Under the pieces are notes generated by a model. It saw only the letters and a list, made by a program, of their open reading frames with translations. It made no database searches and was not told the DNA's origin. Positions 38,405 through 51,410 of a stretch of 64,000 nucleotides of DNA are shown piece by piece. The DNA comes from Typhlomys cinereus. Its lineage: Eukaryota > Chordata > Mammalia > Rodentia > Platacanthomyidae. How positions within the stretch are numbered: the stretch's first letter is position 1; each line of letters begins with the position of its first letter. The position numbers and the translations under genes are program-made. The stretch covers positions 248,001 through 312,000 of the forward strand of contig JALPQD010000823.1 of assembly GCA_023101885.1 (NCBI GenBank). Direction: 5' to 3'.

Positions 38405-38479
38405 ATGTACGCTGCTGAGTTTTCTGTACATAAATAAAAATTGTCCTTCAGAAAAGGGGCACAGACCTTAATCTTAATT

Positions 38480-38600
38480 ATCGACCAAAGGCCTCACCCT
38501 TTCACTTTCCCTATGTTGCCCAGTTTGTTCTCACACTCAGGATCCTCCTGCCTAAGACTCATCAGTACTGGCTTTGACTAATGTGGTCCACCAAACACAG
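38480..38600 (-). mobile_element. B1-like fragment, minus strand
   Basis: CTATGTTGCCCAGTTTGTTC and GGATCCTCCTGCCTAAGACT are reversed B1/7SL-type motifs. Confidence 0.5.
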
Positions 38601-39705
38601 TGGGGTTCATCTCTTAATGTTGTCACATTGGTAGTTAACTCCCAATATGAACTTGGGAGTGGACACTCCCGTTGAAGCCACAGCTGACTCAGTCTTTCTG
38701 ATTGATCATTAGTTTATGAAAAAAGTATAGTATGCTTGAAGTCCTTCTTCATGTTTGCTACATGATTCACAGAGAGAGAAGTTAAAACATGGAGAAAAGA
38801 TTTCTTTTCATCTTTGGAGCTGTTGCAATGATCAAATGGTGCTTGGAGGTAGAGTGAGTAGGATCAAAGTCCAAAGTCACCCTTGGCTATATTGGTAGTT
38901 CAATATCACCCTGAGATGGAAATAAAAAAGTCATTTGGAACACCACACAGTTTCCTAACGTAGTTACATGGGTGATGTGTTCTAGTAAAGTTCTTTTTAT
39001 TATCTATCCATCAAAATCTCCTTGACCACTACTTCTCAAATGTAACAATGCCCAATTTGAATTGGTTCAGATATATTAATATTAATATGGGTAGGTTTAT
39101 TTATTTTTTGTTTCCAGGAGGGCATTAGCTATTTAAGGTAGGCTACATTATCAGCAAGATTTTTAGGGTTTGCTATTTTAGGAGGATTAGTGGTATGTCA
39201 CAGAAAGGACTTGTCTTTAGAATCAGGTCTAAGTTTGACTTCTAAGTTATGTTTATCTGCTGGATGCCATTTCCTATGTGACAAACAATTAGAACTCTAT
39301 TGCCTCCTCTCAAGAAGAGAATTATGAAGGGATATTATTCACAGGGTTCCTAGATAGTGTCTAACAAGATGATGGCCATAAAGAAACAGAGTAAACAGAT
39401 CAAATCTAGGCTTGAATTCTCTTTGTCCACATACCAGGTGACTATAATTATTATTCAGAATCTCAAGGAAAATGAGCATGGTATTAACTCAAAGAGCGTT
39501 TAAGCGTTGAGCAGACACCTACCATTATTAAACACTCCATACATATTAGATGCAGCTTCTTTCTTCTTCCTTTCCTTTTTCATCATTCTTCTCCCTCTTT
39601 TTGTTCTTTCTGTCATTTTTTGCTCTGGCTTTTGATTAAAAAATCCAGTGCAAAGTGTGTATATCATAAAGAGCCTTTTCCTTATCTTTATAGGATTCAC
39701 TTGTT

Positions 39706-39740
39706 CAAACAAACAAACAAACAAACAAACAAACAAACAA
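39706..39740 (+). repeat. (AAAC)n microsatellite
   Basis: About eight AAAC units. Confidence 0.95.
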
Positions 39741-40139
39741 GTGCAGAAATGGCCATCAGTTCACAGAAACTAGGAAAGTCATCCTTCTCCAAAAGCAATG
39801 ATCATATCTCTAATAGTTGACTTCATTGACATGTTTATCCAGTTGAAAAAATTAAAGAGACTGAAAATAATTCCAGATGAGTGAGGATGTATCTAGAATG
39901 GCTTCTATCTCTAAATAACTGTGATTACCTGCTTTTTATTGTAATCACTGAAACAATTTCATCTACAGATTATCCTGATTCAGGACTTAGACATTACTCA
40001 TCTAATTATCCAATATATGTACATTTGTAGAAAGTGTGTAAAGGTAGAATTATTTTAAGTGATACTTACTTATAGTGGTTCTTACGGCGGTAGAGGTAAT
40101 ATTCCCCCTTTAATGTTCAAACTAGTAAGCACTGTAAAT

Positions 40140-40350
40140 CAAATATTGCAGAAATGGAGGCAGGAAGATCAAGGTCATCCTTGGTAACTTAGCAAGTTTG
40201 AAGCCAGCTTAGGTTACATGAAACCCTGAATCAAGAAAAAGAACAAAAATTAGAAAATAAATAAGAGAAAAAAGAAAGGAAATAAGGAAGAGAAGAAAAG
40301 GAAAGAAGGAAGGAAGGAAAGAAGAAAAGAAGGAAAGAAGGAAAGAAGAG
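40140..40350 (+). mobile_element. B1-like fragment with purine-rich tail
   Basis: It contains GGAGGCAGGAAGATCAAGGT and CAGCTTAGGTTACATGAAAC (B1), followed by A-rich sequence and a (GGAA)n/(GAAA)n tract at 40265-40350. Confidence 0.55.
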
Positions 40351-40561
40351 AAAGGCGGAACCCTCGATGTGCAGAGCTGAAATGCCTTGTATTAGCTTCC
40401 ATTCCAGGATTTGAACCAAGGAATTGTGCTCCGGTGACTCTTGATCTCCATGTTGTACTGTCCCTTTTGCATGTAAAATATATTTTTCTGGATTCTATGA
40501 CTTAGAGGTCTCAAATTGCCACAATGAAAATATGGTTACAATGATCTTTATTAGAATTTTC

Positions 40562-40690
40562 CCATTCAAGTGCTGGGATGGAGCTCTGCGGTAGAGCGCA
40601 GGTCTCCCATGCGCAATGCTCTAGTTTCAATCCCCAGTCCCTACCAAACAACTGAAAACAAATCAAAGCAAAACAAAACAAAAGTCCGCA
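40562..40690 (+). mobile_element. ID SINE
   Basis: It has an ID-type head GCTCTGCGGTAGAGCGCAGG, a B box TTTCAATCCCCAGTCCC, and an A-rich (AAAC)n end. Confidence 0.75.
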
Positions 40691-40699
40691 TACATAACT

Positions 40700-41560
40700 T
40701 TACATAATCAAATTCTCAAGCTCGGTATCACTCGAAAGTAAACATGCCCCCCTGTCCACTGAATTTTCTTTCTTTGCCTCGACTCATAGTCTCCACCCTG
40801 GAAGCTACCCCAGCAGGAGAGACTTCTTGCCTTGGATCGCAGCTGTACTGAAAAAATGTGGTCAGCAGTGGCCACAGAGGAGAAAATTTGCCATTAATTT
40901 CAGCAAGCATTCATCGACGCAAATGCCATACGGTTTCAGACAAATCATCCTCTTGAAACCTCCTCACCCGCCTCTCATCTCCAGATGGTCTTGCACCACA
41001 AGAGAGAGGAGTTTCTCCTGTCAAAAGATAGTAGACTGCAGGAAACCTATTGGGTGGAGTTGGGAACCTCAGCTAGCGACTTCCCATAGGAAAGAAAAAA
41101 ATTCATGTATTCCATCCAATGTTCTGCTTCCAAGACCGATTGCGCCAGGAACATCGTCTTGTAGGAGACAGGCCGAGAGAAGGAGTTATCCTTTGAAGAA
41201 CTTGGATGTGTCTAAAACTAAGGAGCCTTTGGCAGTTCAAGGTCATAAGGCGAAATGCCTTGGGAAGATGACTCAGAGTTAGATGGATGAGGCTACTGAT
41301 ATGGCTGTGCCTGCTCCCTGGAGTTATAACTGATGTTTCCTATTGTTCATAATTGGTCTGCTATTCATCACTCTCACAACTGCTATCAGCTCAGTGACAA
41401 GGAGGACAAATGGTCTGGAGATAGTTTAGAACAATTTCAGCACAGGGTATTGCCTTGATGACTAGCAGTTCTGAAGTGTCCGTGGAGCGCGCAGGATTCC
41501 CTACATTTTACCACATGTCCGTTCCACATTTGTTCTTACACCAAACACTTAGAGAGGAAC
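40700..41560 (+). other. Unassigned repeat-poor stretch with a 151-codon frame
   Basis: No SINE, LTR or L1 signature is visible. A frame at 40827-41282 encodes 151 residues, Lys/Arg/Ser/Pro-rich, that I do not recognise; other frames also carry long codon-like stretches broken by stops. It could be a decayed processed copy of an unrecognised mRNA or chance. I do not call it a gene. Confidence 0.3.
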
Positions 41561-41913
41561 ACAAATAAATAAATCAATACAAGATGACAGGTTGTCTAAT
41601 AGATATATGATGCCAAGTACAATAGGGACCTTCAATTCTTCTGAAATATCAGAGAAGGTTTACCAGAGATAAGTCCAGTTGTAGTGGGTCTTAGGTAATT
41701 TGATCAAAGGTCAAATGAAGGGGGTATCATTCAACCATGCCACAGTGGCATGAAAATGTGTTGTCGTCTCAGTTTATGGCTAGTGGTTAGGAATCTCTGC
41801 TGTGTAAGTAAAGGGAGATTAGTGACTACAGTGGTAGAATATGATGATACAGAGATAGTTTTTATCCAGCTGTGAATGACCCTGTGTTTCAAGTTAAGAA
41901 GCAGAATATTTTG

Positions 41914-42215
41914 GCCTGGGAAGATGCCTCAGGGGTTAAAGTCTTTGCCTCACAATTGAAAGGACCTGAGTTTGGATCCCTGGGTCACACATAAAATGCC
42001 AGGCTGATACAGTGACAGCCTGCAATTCAGGCCTTGGATAGCAGAGCCTGGGAAACTCCTGAATAAAGTAATAAGGAGGTAGCACAATCCAGGATGGTTC
42101 CCAATCCCACTCTGTGTCTCCACAGCCACACATATTCAAATGTCCACTTCTGTACACACATACATACAAACATACATACATACATGCATACATACATGCA
42201 TGTACACATGCAAAA
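41914..42215 (+). mobile_element. B2-type SINE
   Basis: The head GGCCTGGGAAGATGCCTCAG is followed by the family body, an ACAT-rich tail (about 42160-42200) and poly(A). AGAATATTT occurs just before (41903-41913) and just after (about 42217-42226), an apparent target duplication. Confidence 0.8.
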
Positions 42216-42599
42216 AAAGAATATTTATGCTTGTCTCAGTCAGAGTTCTTTTAATGACAAGTTCATCAAAACTTTCTAAGCAAAAAGAAAAATGAGAGAA
42301 ATTATTACAGTGACTTAGTTATTTCTTGTGTAACTCAAGGACAAATCATGGCTCTAGGTTTAGAAGATACAAAATTTCTGGTGTCTGTCACCTTTGTTTT
42401 TCTATGCCCTTAAGATGTTTCTTAGTTTTGTAATTTTTCTCATATCTAGGTACAATAGTTCTACACACAAGTCTAGATGAGTTGTATATCCACACCATTC
42501 CAAAGTACATCTGATTGTAAATTTCTAAGCAAAACAGTGATGGGACCAATTTGTATTGTGTAATCAATTTTAGCCCCACTAGCCTTGAGTAAAACAATA

Positions 42600-42700
42600 G
42601 GTAGATCTCTAATAGAACATTTCCCTAGTATATAAGAAGCCTTAGGCTTTATCCCAAGCACCAGAAAACAAACAAAAACAAACAAAAATATATAATTAGC
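42600..42700 (+). mobile_element. ID-like SINE fragment
   Basis: It contains ACATTTCCCTAGTATATAAG then TTTATCCCAAGCACCAG and an (AAAC)n tail, consistent with a diverged ID element. Confidence 0.5.
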
Positions 42701-43715
42701 AACCTCCCACCTATGGCAGACTGTCTAAATCATGTACATATTCCAAACAGGTGTTCAAAGAAATGCTGAACTTGCCCCTTCTATCATTTAAGATGCTTTG
42801 TGTAGAAAGTTGCAGGCAGTCTTCTATAGTCTTTTGGAGGATAAAGATGTGGAAGGTTTTCAAGTCAAGAGCTTTGACTCTTAGAGCTCCTGAGCTTTTC
42901 ATAGAAATGAAGTCAGCATCCAATAGGAGCATCCCAGAACAGAGAGGGCCTTCAAAGTAAGCATACGCATAGTCTATTGGGAGAGATCAAACAATCACAT
43001 ATAACATGGCAAAATGAATTCTTTTTTGGAAGAGGTAAGAGAGTCATGTACTCTCGAAGTGATAGGTGATGGATTAGTAAAAGAAACTATCATCCAGAAA
43101 GATGTTCCAAGGAAAATTGTTATGGTAGGGCTAGAAGAGGTAAGAATGCCTGGCTGATCGGAACACAGAATACTAAAAGGGAGATGGCAAGGATGCTGGA
43201 GGGAGAAGCAGAGGTTGAATATCTGGGCAACCTGATATGCAAATGTATCTAAGTGACTTATATCAGTTGAATGAGGCATGGCAGAATCATTGAGTAGAGT
43301 CCTTGTGGGCTCATGCCATTATGATACACCCGCATCTACTCTGGAAGTAATAGCTACACTTTTTTCTTACACTCATGGTGATGTTACACTCAGATGTGCA
43401 TGGTTTCAGAGATAGAATATCTAAAACTCTTACTGCAAAGGCAAGATAAATGAGACCCAAAGAAGACTGACTCAGCCATGGACGGACATTGCGTGTGGAA
43501 ATGTATTGGACTTTCCTTTTTTAGGCACCTCTTGGCTGGGAGAGAGTTTTGTGTTCAGCCTTGAATCTAGAACTCTGGAATGAAGTTCTATTATCCCTAG
43601 ATTCCACGTGGAAGAAAATTCTGTGAACAAGAATGTTTGTTAATGCTGACTTTTGCACATTATCATCTTAGAACTTCCCAGAGACAATGAGCATATTGAA
43701 AGCTTCAGAATTCTT

Positions 43716-44013
43716 TCTTTTAATTTTTTATTATTTATTCAATTGTGCGTGTGTATGTGTGTGTGTGCGTGTGCAGGAATGTATGCGTGTATGTGTGTGT
43801 AGAACCACGGACAAATTCAGGAACCGCCATGGACCGCCTCCACCTCCTCTTTGTTTACTCTGCCCCGGGATTCACAGGCTCCGCCCTACCAGGACCAGAA
43901 ACGCAGGCCACCCCCGCTTCCGCCCGGCGTCTATACGTGGGGTCTAGGATCCGAACTGAGGACCTTCCGCCTGCAAGGCAGAGGCTTAACCCCTGAGCCA
44001 CCTCTCCAGCCCC
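43716..44013 (-). mobile_element. B2-type SINE, young copy, minus strand
   Basis: The reverse complement matches the copies at 11741 and 23398, ending CCACCTCTCCAGCCCC on the + strand. The 18-base perfect duplication GAAAGCTTCAGAATTCTT lies at 43698-43715 and 44014-44031. Confidence 0.92.
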
Positions 44014-44079
44014 GAAAGCTTCAGAATTCTTATGTAGAACAATCTACTTAGTTTTGTTTGTCTTTTGCAAACTTGTGTA

Positions 44080-44400
44080 TGTATATGTGCATATGAATGT
44101 TCAGTGTCTGCCTGTGTGTCCATGCATGCATGTGTGTGTTTGTAGATCAAGGATGGATGTCAGATTGTCTTCAGTCACTGTCTACCTTACATTTTGAGAC
44201 AGGATATCCCCAAAAGCCTGGAGCTTTCCAGGTTTGCTAGACTAACTGGCTACCAGGGATATTCCTATCTCTGCCTTTCCAGCACTGGGTTATAGGGATG
44301 TGCTACCATGCCTTGGCTTTTATATGGGTGCTGGGGAATGAATTCAAATCCTATACTTTCATGGCAAACACTTTACCCACTGAGCCTTTTCTCTGACCCT
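44080..44400 (-). mobile_element. B4-like SINE, minus strand
   Basis: It starts with a TG-rich tail, then TTTGAGACAGGATATCCCC and CCAGCACTGGGTTATAGGGA, and ends ACCCACTGAGCCTTTTCTCT, the reverse of a tRNA-like head. Confidence 0.65.
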
Positions 44401-44754
44401 TCTCTTTCAGATATGTTTGACCTAAAAAATAACGTTCATCCCTATTCCAATTTCATTGAACATGGTCAGTTAACATCTTGTCAAATTCAAGTCTCTAAAA
44501 ACACAATTTGGAATGCTATTCTGACCAGTAAAGACTTGGGATTTACCAAAACAGTTAACTTTCCTCTTCCAGAAAACAATGTACCCCTAACGATACCTGA
44601 TCTCAATATTTAGAAAGCAACCAAGACAAAAAGGGGGGGGTAAATTTTTGAGGGAGTTTTGGCATGCACATATGCTTGAATCATTCCATATTTGTGACAA
44701 TAATCAAATCACTTCACTACAGATGCTTCAGATTATTTAATTTCAACTTTTGCG

Positions 44755-45085
44755 ATGTTGAGATGGCTCAGTAGACACAGTTCAGATCTCTAGAACCCAA
44801 GTGCAACCCAGGAAGAACATGGCAGCTGCCTATAATTCCCAGACAAGGAATCCCCATGCAAAGTGGATAACTAGTCTACCAGATTCACAAAGCTCTCCGT
44901 TCAGCAAGAGACCTTTCCTCAATAATTAAGAGCAAAGTGATCAATGGAAACATGTAGCCTCAATTCATGGCTTCTATACATATATGTGCACATGTATTTG
45001 TGTGCCTCCACACATGTATATCCACATACAGACAAACATACATTCACATATACGTGCACACCACATTCACATACATGTGCAAAAA
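44755..45085 (+). mobile_element. B4-like SINE, diverged
   Basis: It has a head-like GATGTTGAGATGGCTCAGTA, a body with AACATGGCAGCTGCCTATAA and AGCAAGAGACC, and a CA/TA-rich tail. Confidence 0.6.
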
Positions 45086-45319
45086 GGTTTCAGTTTCTCC
45101 CTTTGGAAGTTAGGTTGCCAAGATAGTGCAACCTAAAGCATCAGCTAAAATTGTGACTAAATTAGTTTATAATGGATAAGCTTGTAGGCTTTTGTAATTG
45201 AGAAAAAGGAGTATGAATTTTGCTCTTCATCTCTGCTTGGCTTTTAGACCAATATCATATGTAGTGTCTATTCTTACCAGGTTAATTCTACTCTACTGAG
45301 TACCGATTATTGAATGAGG

Positions 45320-45490
45320 ATACAAGCCTCCACTCCTTAGGGCCTCAATGCCATCTTCTATGTAATGGGAGCAATAAGAATAACTACTCGTTATGTGACT
45401 GTGACAATTATATGACTATGTACCAAACACAGAACATTGTGTCTGGAATATGGAAATGTTCAAAAAGCACTTGCTGCTGTTTTAAGGTAT
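45320..45490 (+). repeat. MIR-like remnant
   Basis: CTATGTAATGGGAGCAATAA, TGTGTCTGGAATATGG and AAAAGCACTTGCTG follow the order of a MIR element. Confidence 0.5.
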
Positions 45491-46289
45491 TAAAGCATAG
45501 TACTTTATACTCTATGACATGATGGGAGCTGAAATGTTACATGAGTCTCTAGCTAACAAGACAAATAGCTACCTGACTGAAGAATGTACAACCCTGCCAT
45601 CTTGCCTCTATACATCATGGAGAATAGACAGCTGACGGAGGCTCTGGAGGGTATACCAGTGGCTGGTATATTTATTTCTCTAATATTTTTTCATTAGTAG
45701 AGGTAAGTGTGGGAAGACGGAGGTTTGTCAGTCTCTGAATGCCTCCTTCCTGTCACCTAGATTAAGGAGCACTTCTGTTGGATTCTCGTCATTTAGAGAG
45801 AATGATTTGAAAAGTAGTTTGTTCTGACAGGGGCAGTTAGGAATCATTTTTATGATTTATAGAGCCACAGGTCGAGTTACACAATTCTTTTTTATATAGA
45901 AGATGGGTCATTACAAGTTTTTTTTCACTGAATGGAAGGATCTGAGACTGGGAATTGATGACAGCAGGAAGTCAGGGAGCAAAACTTGGGATCTGGAAGG
46001 GAAAATCCAAAGTAAACTCTCTGTTCTGCTGAATTACATGTAGGTGATTTTCCAACTAGTTCTTGTAACCTTTGACTTGCTCATTTGTTAAGAATTACCA
46101 GGGACAGTAAGAGCTGTTCTGTATTAACTGGTTGTTGGGAGGTTGATAGAAACTAATAAGCAGATGCCATAGCACCATGCTAAGAATGAGGTGAGACTTA
46201 GTTTGTTTATTATTTGTTTCTCACTTCTTGGTCAGACTAATCAATGGCATGTGTGAACTCATCTGCAGACCGGATGCTACCTGGAACAA

Positions 46290-46610
46290 TGCCAAACTGG
46301 CTTTCTTAAGAGAAGTTTTAGGTTCCTAGTAAAATTGAGCAGAGAATACAGAGAATTCCTGCATATCTTCTACACTCATGTTCCTTTAGCATGGGCCCAA
46401 CTTTCACACCTGTTATAGTGGATAGTAATCTCCCGAAGACCATGCTTTAATTTAGAATTCCACAGAGACATACATTCTTTGAGTTTTGACAAATGTATAA
46501 TAGTGTGCATACATAATTATTGTACTGTGAAGAGATTGGTGCCAAGATATGTATACAGTCGAGGGTTTCCCTTTGCTCAGTTGCTTCTCAGCTGAATCTC
46601 CTTATAGTAA
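46290..46610 (+). mobile_element. Ancient L1M-like 3' UTR fragment
   Basis: TTTTAGGTTCCTAGTAAAATTGAG and TTTTGACAAATGTATAATAG are phrases of an old mammalian L1 3' region. The family is not resolved. Confidence 0.5.
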
Positions 46611-48786
46611 TCTTTAAGATGACTCACCAAACCTACTTTCCTGGGTTATTTGGAAATAAAAAGAATAAAATAAACTTACGCTACTCACCACTTGGCTTAA
46701 CTATATTTTCATATAAGTGACTTAACTGTGTAGTCATTCATTTTTAATTTGTGAGCGATTAACCTCATTTTCATCATCAGAGCACATAGACATGTCTTTT
46801 TTCATCCCAGTTTCCATGATGTTATTATTTAAAGCTACAAGAGAGATGACTGATTGACACCTCTTCAGCAACTAGGAGGGGTTATGCTTATGACTGAATG
46901 ATTGATGGTCCAGGTAGGTCTTATCTTAGAGTTCCATTGGCCTAGACTCCTTTATATGGACTTCTGTGACCACATTGCTATCATGCCTTCTTTAATAGTT
47001 CCTGTGTTCATTAGCATTTGTCCATCCTGATCAGCTAAGCATGTGGTTGGCATGGGAAGACAGATTAATCATTAATCAAGACTAGAGGTCTTCCCTGTCT
47101 GATAAGCGAGAAAGACACATAAGCAAACTGCAAGGCAGTGTGGAGACCTCATGAATGGAAGGGGTGAAAGTGAAGGAAATAAAATCTGTCCAGGTATGGC
47201 AAACTCTGTTAGGCAAGTAGTTTCTTCAAGTTCAGCAAAGGAGAAGAAGTCAGAAAAGTACATTTTAAACCATAGATACGGTATGGGGGGAAAAAGGAGC
47301 ATGGGTATGAAGTAGTACAGTTCCCCAGGAAGTTGGAATGTTTTGGATCACAGTGTAAGCAGTAGGGGTTTCATGAGAGAAGAAGCACAAGTCAATAAAG
47401 GTGCAGAATATCAACTTAATTAGTGGGGGCTTTAGCCAGAAAAAAGGTGAGGCTTCTGAAGGTGCAAGCAAGAGGACAGAGTAAGGCACTATGTTTTGAA
47501 AAGCTGTAAGAAACTGTGCTGTAATAGCTGCAATAGAAGTTTGGAGCTCAATCCAGAGACTGTGACAGACTTTTGCAGAAGAAGCAGGACTACCCTGTAT
47601 CAGCACAATAGCAATGTAGCCAGGGAAGTACAGCCGGGTTTGAGATGGAAGGAGGAGTTCAGATTAATTCTCAAGTTTTGGTTGGAAGCACTAAATTGTC
47701 ATTCATGATATAAGTGGATTTGAGGGAGAAGTGAATCCTGAACATGCATTCCTGTTTGTTTTTATCAGTTATGAGTAGGGTTGTTTCATTCGGCATTCCA
47801 TATGAACTTTAAGCTCTGTTCAACAAATGTCAATTGACCCATGGACTATGTTCAGCTCTGAAATGGAGTCAGTGGATAAAATGATAATAGGAGATAACAG
47901 ATTAGTTTGTCTTTACAAAGCCTTTTCTCCTTCTTACTTGGTATGTACTGGGCAGCAGCATGACCAAGCTTGTTAGTACTGTGGAGATAACAAAATACAT
48001 GAAGCTTAGCATGAGGACTTCAGGGCATCTTTCTGGATTGCTATACACCATAACCATCTCAATATCAAAATATCTGACTTGGTATCAGCATGTGATCCTA
48101 ATTTTTAGTGTAAAAAATTCACAAGCTTAATGACATTCTGTGTACATTGTCCCAAAGATCTTAATGGAACACAGGATGTTTACTCAAAGTTTAAGATTCC
48201 TAAGGCATGGTCACTGGATCTGGAAAGCCCCCTTCCTTTGCATGCCCACAGCCTCCCGTGTGCATTGCTTCACAGCATTTGAACCATGGTGATTTTAATT
48301 CTTTGTGTGTGTCTTTACCATTAAACCATGAGTCCTTTGAGGTTAGCCACTGGGTCTTATTCATCTCTTTTCTTAACTTTTAGATAGCATGTGTCAAGGA
48401 GTAAGAAGTTCTGTCAATGTTTACTGAATGGAATTCAGCTTTCAGTATCATATCTTCTGCTCCTTCATTTTGCAGATGGGGAAATTGAGGCTTGCAAAGA
48501 GGAACCATTTGGCAAGCTCAGAGAAGAGAGTAACAATAGTGTTAGGAATAAATCCTAGTTTATTTTGATTGCTTAACATTTTTGTGGCTGCTTTTCTCCT
48601 TCTGCCCAACTTGGTTTACTAACTAATTAGATAGAACTTGGAAGCATTTATAAGTTCTGGAAATGCAAACCTTCTTTGTTATGAAAACCAATGACCATGA
48701 CAATGTTGATTCTCTCCAAAGTCTGGAGTCAGGATGCCCCCAGAGCAAACCTTCATTGTCTTCTCGGAAAACACACATACACACAT

Positions 48787-48787
<1 letters not shown>

Positions 48788-48834
<47 letters not shown>
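48788..48834 (+). repeat. (CA)n microsatellite
   Basis: An uninterrupted CA run of about 23 units, followed by a CA/TA-rich decayed part to 48900. Confidence 0.95.
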
Positions 48835-48839
<5 letters not shown>

Positions 48840-49141
48840 TGCTCATACACTTTTATACACGCAAATGCTCGCACACATATATGTACACTTATGCACATAC
48901 ATTCACTCCAGCTCAGGTTGGAACCAAGAATTAGTCTACAACTTCAAAGTCTCTCCCCAGTTCACCTACTTCTTCCACTCACACTCAGGCCCCCATCTCT
49001 TAAAAGACTCTATAGCCTTCAAAATAGCACCACAGGCTGGGAACCAAGAGATCAAACAGTGAGTCTCAGGAACATTTCAAGTTCACATAGGCATATACAG
49101 ACACTGTCATACATGTTCACACACATGCACACCAGCTAATC

Positions 49142-49144
<3 letters not shown>

Positions 49145-49187
<43 letters not shown>
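49145..49187 (+). repeat. (CA)n microsatellite
   Basis: A pure CA run of about 21 units. Confidence 0.95.
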
Positions 49188-49188
<1 letters not shown>

Positions 49189-49859
49189 ACTCGTGACCCA
49201 CAGCAGAGAAACTGTGAAATCTTGGCAATTATTATTTCTGAGTGACTTAAGATCAAGAGTGCAGGATTCCAGTAGTCTTCTATCTATCAAGTTCCTTCCA
49301 ACTCCTATACATTTATCTTTATATGAGGGTGGAGAATCTATCTCCGAGGATAATTTTGAGCATTAACCAGAGGAAAAGAGTAACTTCATCACTAAGTTTC
49401 TCTATCACCTTGAGGCAACCATTTAGGCTCTTGGAACATTGTATCTGCATCTGTAAATGGATTAGATTAAATGATTTACAGACTGAGGTCTGTGAAGCTG
49501 GAACATCATATGATTCTCCTCCCCTGGGAAGTAATTGGACTGTGGACGGAGTGTTGCAAGGACTGAAGACGTAGGGAAGAGTGATCCTGCGCTGACACAA
49601 TGCTGGCTTCTGCTGCCTCGCAAGAGCTCCCTGTTTGATGTCAGTCTTTTATCAGAGCATGTTTGTGCTCTGTCCAGGACTTGCCTGGACATTGTGCCAG
49701 TCCCCATTCTGTTCCTCGGAGCTCTGGGAAAGGGCCAGGAGATGTGGAGACTCACAGGCAGGATTTCGTCCCAAGAACTGCCTAGATGGTGAAACTCAAA
49801 AGGCCCAGGGAGGTTTCCTGTTTTGTTTTCCACAAGCTCAAGATCTTATTGATTGCAGA

Positions 49860-49861
<2 letters not shown>

Positions 49862-49915
<54 letters not shown>
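49862..49915 (+). repeat. (CA)n microsatellite
   Basis: A pure CA run of about 26 units. It keeps a spurious 171-codon frame open. Confidence 0.95.
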
Positions 49916-49916
<1 letters not shown>

Positions 49917-50559
49917 AGGATGTCCTCTTTCTATTGCTGGAATCCAACTCAGTCTTGCTATCTGTATCATTCCCCCCCTGGCCCTGGATTTCACTGGCCA
50001 GTCCTTAGCACTGGCTGGAGATGTGGCAAAAATTTAGGTTTTGAGCATTTAATGGTGGACATTGATTTTACTGAGATGGAGCCTGGGATTGAGGACAGGT
50101 CTGTCGGTCAATACAGCTTCGTGCTGCCCCAACTAATTTCTGTCCTTTAAAGAGTTACCTCCTTTCTCAAGATGGCAGGAGAACAGACATTTGTTCCCAA
50201 CAGATTCTGGCACATAGTAGGATCAGTTCTTAGACTGAGTGGTAGATTAGATTTGGGCCCGGATACCTTGATCTGTGAAGTTGAATGCGTTATGAATATT
50301 AGCTTTTGTTAGTTCTTCATTTGGGGTGGGTGGACACTCGCTTATCTCGGGAGAAATTCAAGACTATGTTCATCTTTAGGCCAAAGTGGGTAAGAACATG
50401 TGGCAGGTGTCTTCTTAAAGCTTCTGTGAGAAATGCGATGGAGGTGTACACTGCCGTCTCCTTTCCACACGTGGATGGGATGGTATCTGCAGGTGCATGT
50501 GCATGAGTGCATGTGAGTGGAGACTGCTGTACGTGTATGCATATGGGTGTATACATGAG

Positions 50560-50835
50560 TGCTTTGGGAGGCCAAGGGTGATAAGGGGGACCATCCTTGA
50601 TCACTCTTCTCCCTTACTGCTTGGAGGCTGGGTCTCTAAATCCAGAACACTCTGATGTGGCTAGTCTGATTAGCCAGTTTCCTTTGAGGATTCCAGGTTC
50701 TTCCTTCTGAGGCTAGAATTACAGGTGGTCCTCCACATCCACTTGGCATTTTACACAGGATCTGGGTATCCAAATTCTGATCCTTTTGCTTGCTTGGCAA
50801 GTACTTTAACAACAGAGCTATATCTGTAGCTTAAT
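50560..50835 (-). mobile_element. B4-like SINE, minus strand, diverged
   Basis: It contains GAGGCTGGGTCTCTAAATCC and GGCTAGAATTACAGGTGGTC, and ends AACAACAGAGCTATATCTGT, a reversed tRNA-like head. Confidence 0.55.
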
Positions 50836-51029
50836 AACATTCCTGATGTACACATTTTCTTTCCAGGTCTATTTAACATCTGGGGAAGAGGGAGAACCAC
50901 ACCCACTCTGCACCAATGTTCTGTTCCTGAGTCTCTTGAATGCTATAGAGAGGGGTAGGGGCACTTCATCTGGTGTCCTTCGTGGTAGGTAGTAGGCAGC
51001 TTTCATTTGAAAGGCATCTAGATGTGTTG

Positions 51030-51325
51030 GGGAGATTGCTCAGTGGTAAAGTCCTTGCTTCAAAAGCAAAGGGACCTAAATTTGGCTTCCCAGATCCCAT
51101 ATAAAGGGATGGTGTTGCGGCCCACCTGTAATTCTTTCCTTGGAAGGCAGAGCAAACTGGTTAACTAGACTAGCCCTAATGGTATGCTCTGGGTTTAATT
51201 AGAGACTGAGGCTCACAACAATAAAGTAGAAGAGTGATGGGGGATTCATCCCTGATATCATCTGTGGGTCTCCACATGCTCAAGTGCTAGTGCATATACA
51301 CCTGCTTAAGTACATGAATCTGTAT

Positions 51326-51365
<40 letters not shown>

Positions 51366-51410
51366 ACACACACACACCCCACACACACACGGCCCTCATA
51401 TACTCATAAA
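51030..51410 (+). mobile_element. B4-like SINE with CA tail
   Basis: It has head GTTGGGGAGATTGCTCAGTG, a diverged body, and a (CA)n tail at about 51330-51390. Confidence 0.65.

Noticed and set aside
48663..49139. 158-, 123- and 66-codon frames with Thr-His runs
   Set aside because: They are (CA)n microsatellite translations.
49635..50150. 171-codon frame
   Set aside because: Kept open by a (CA)n run; no similarity recognised.
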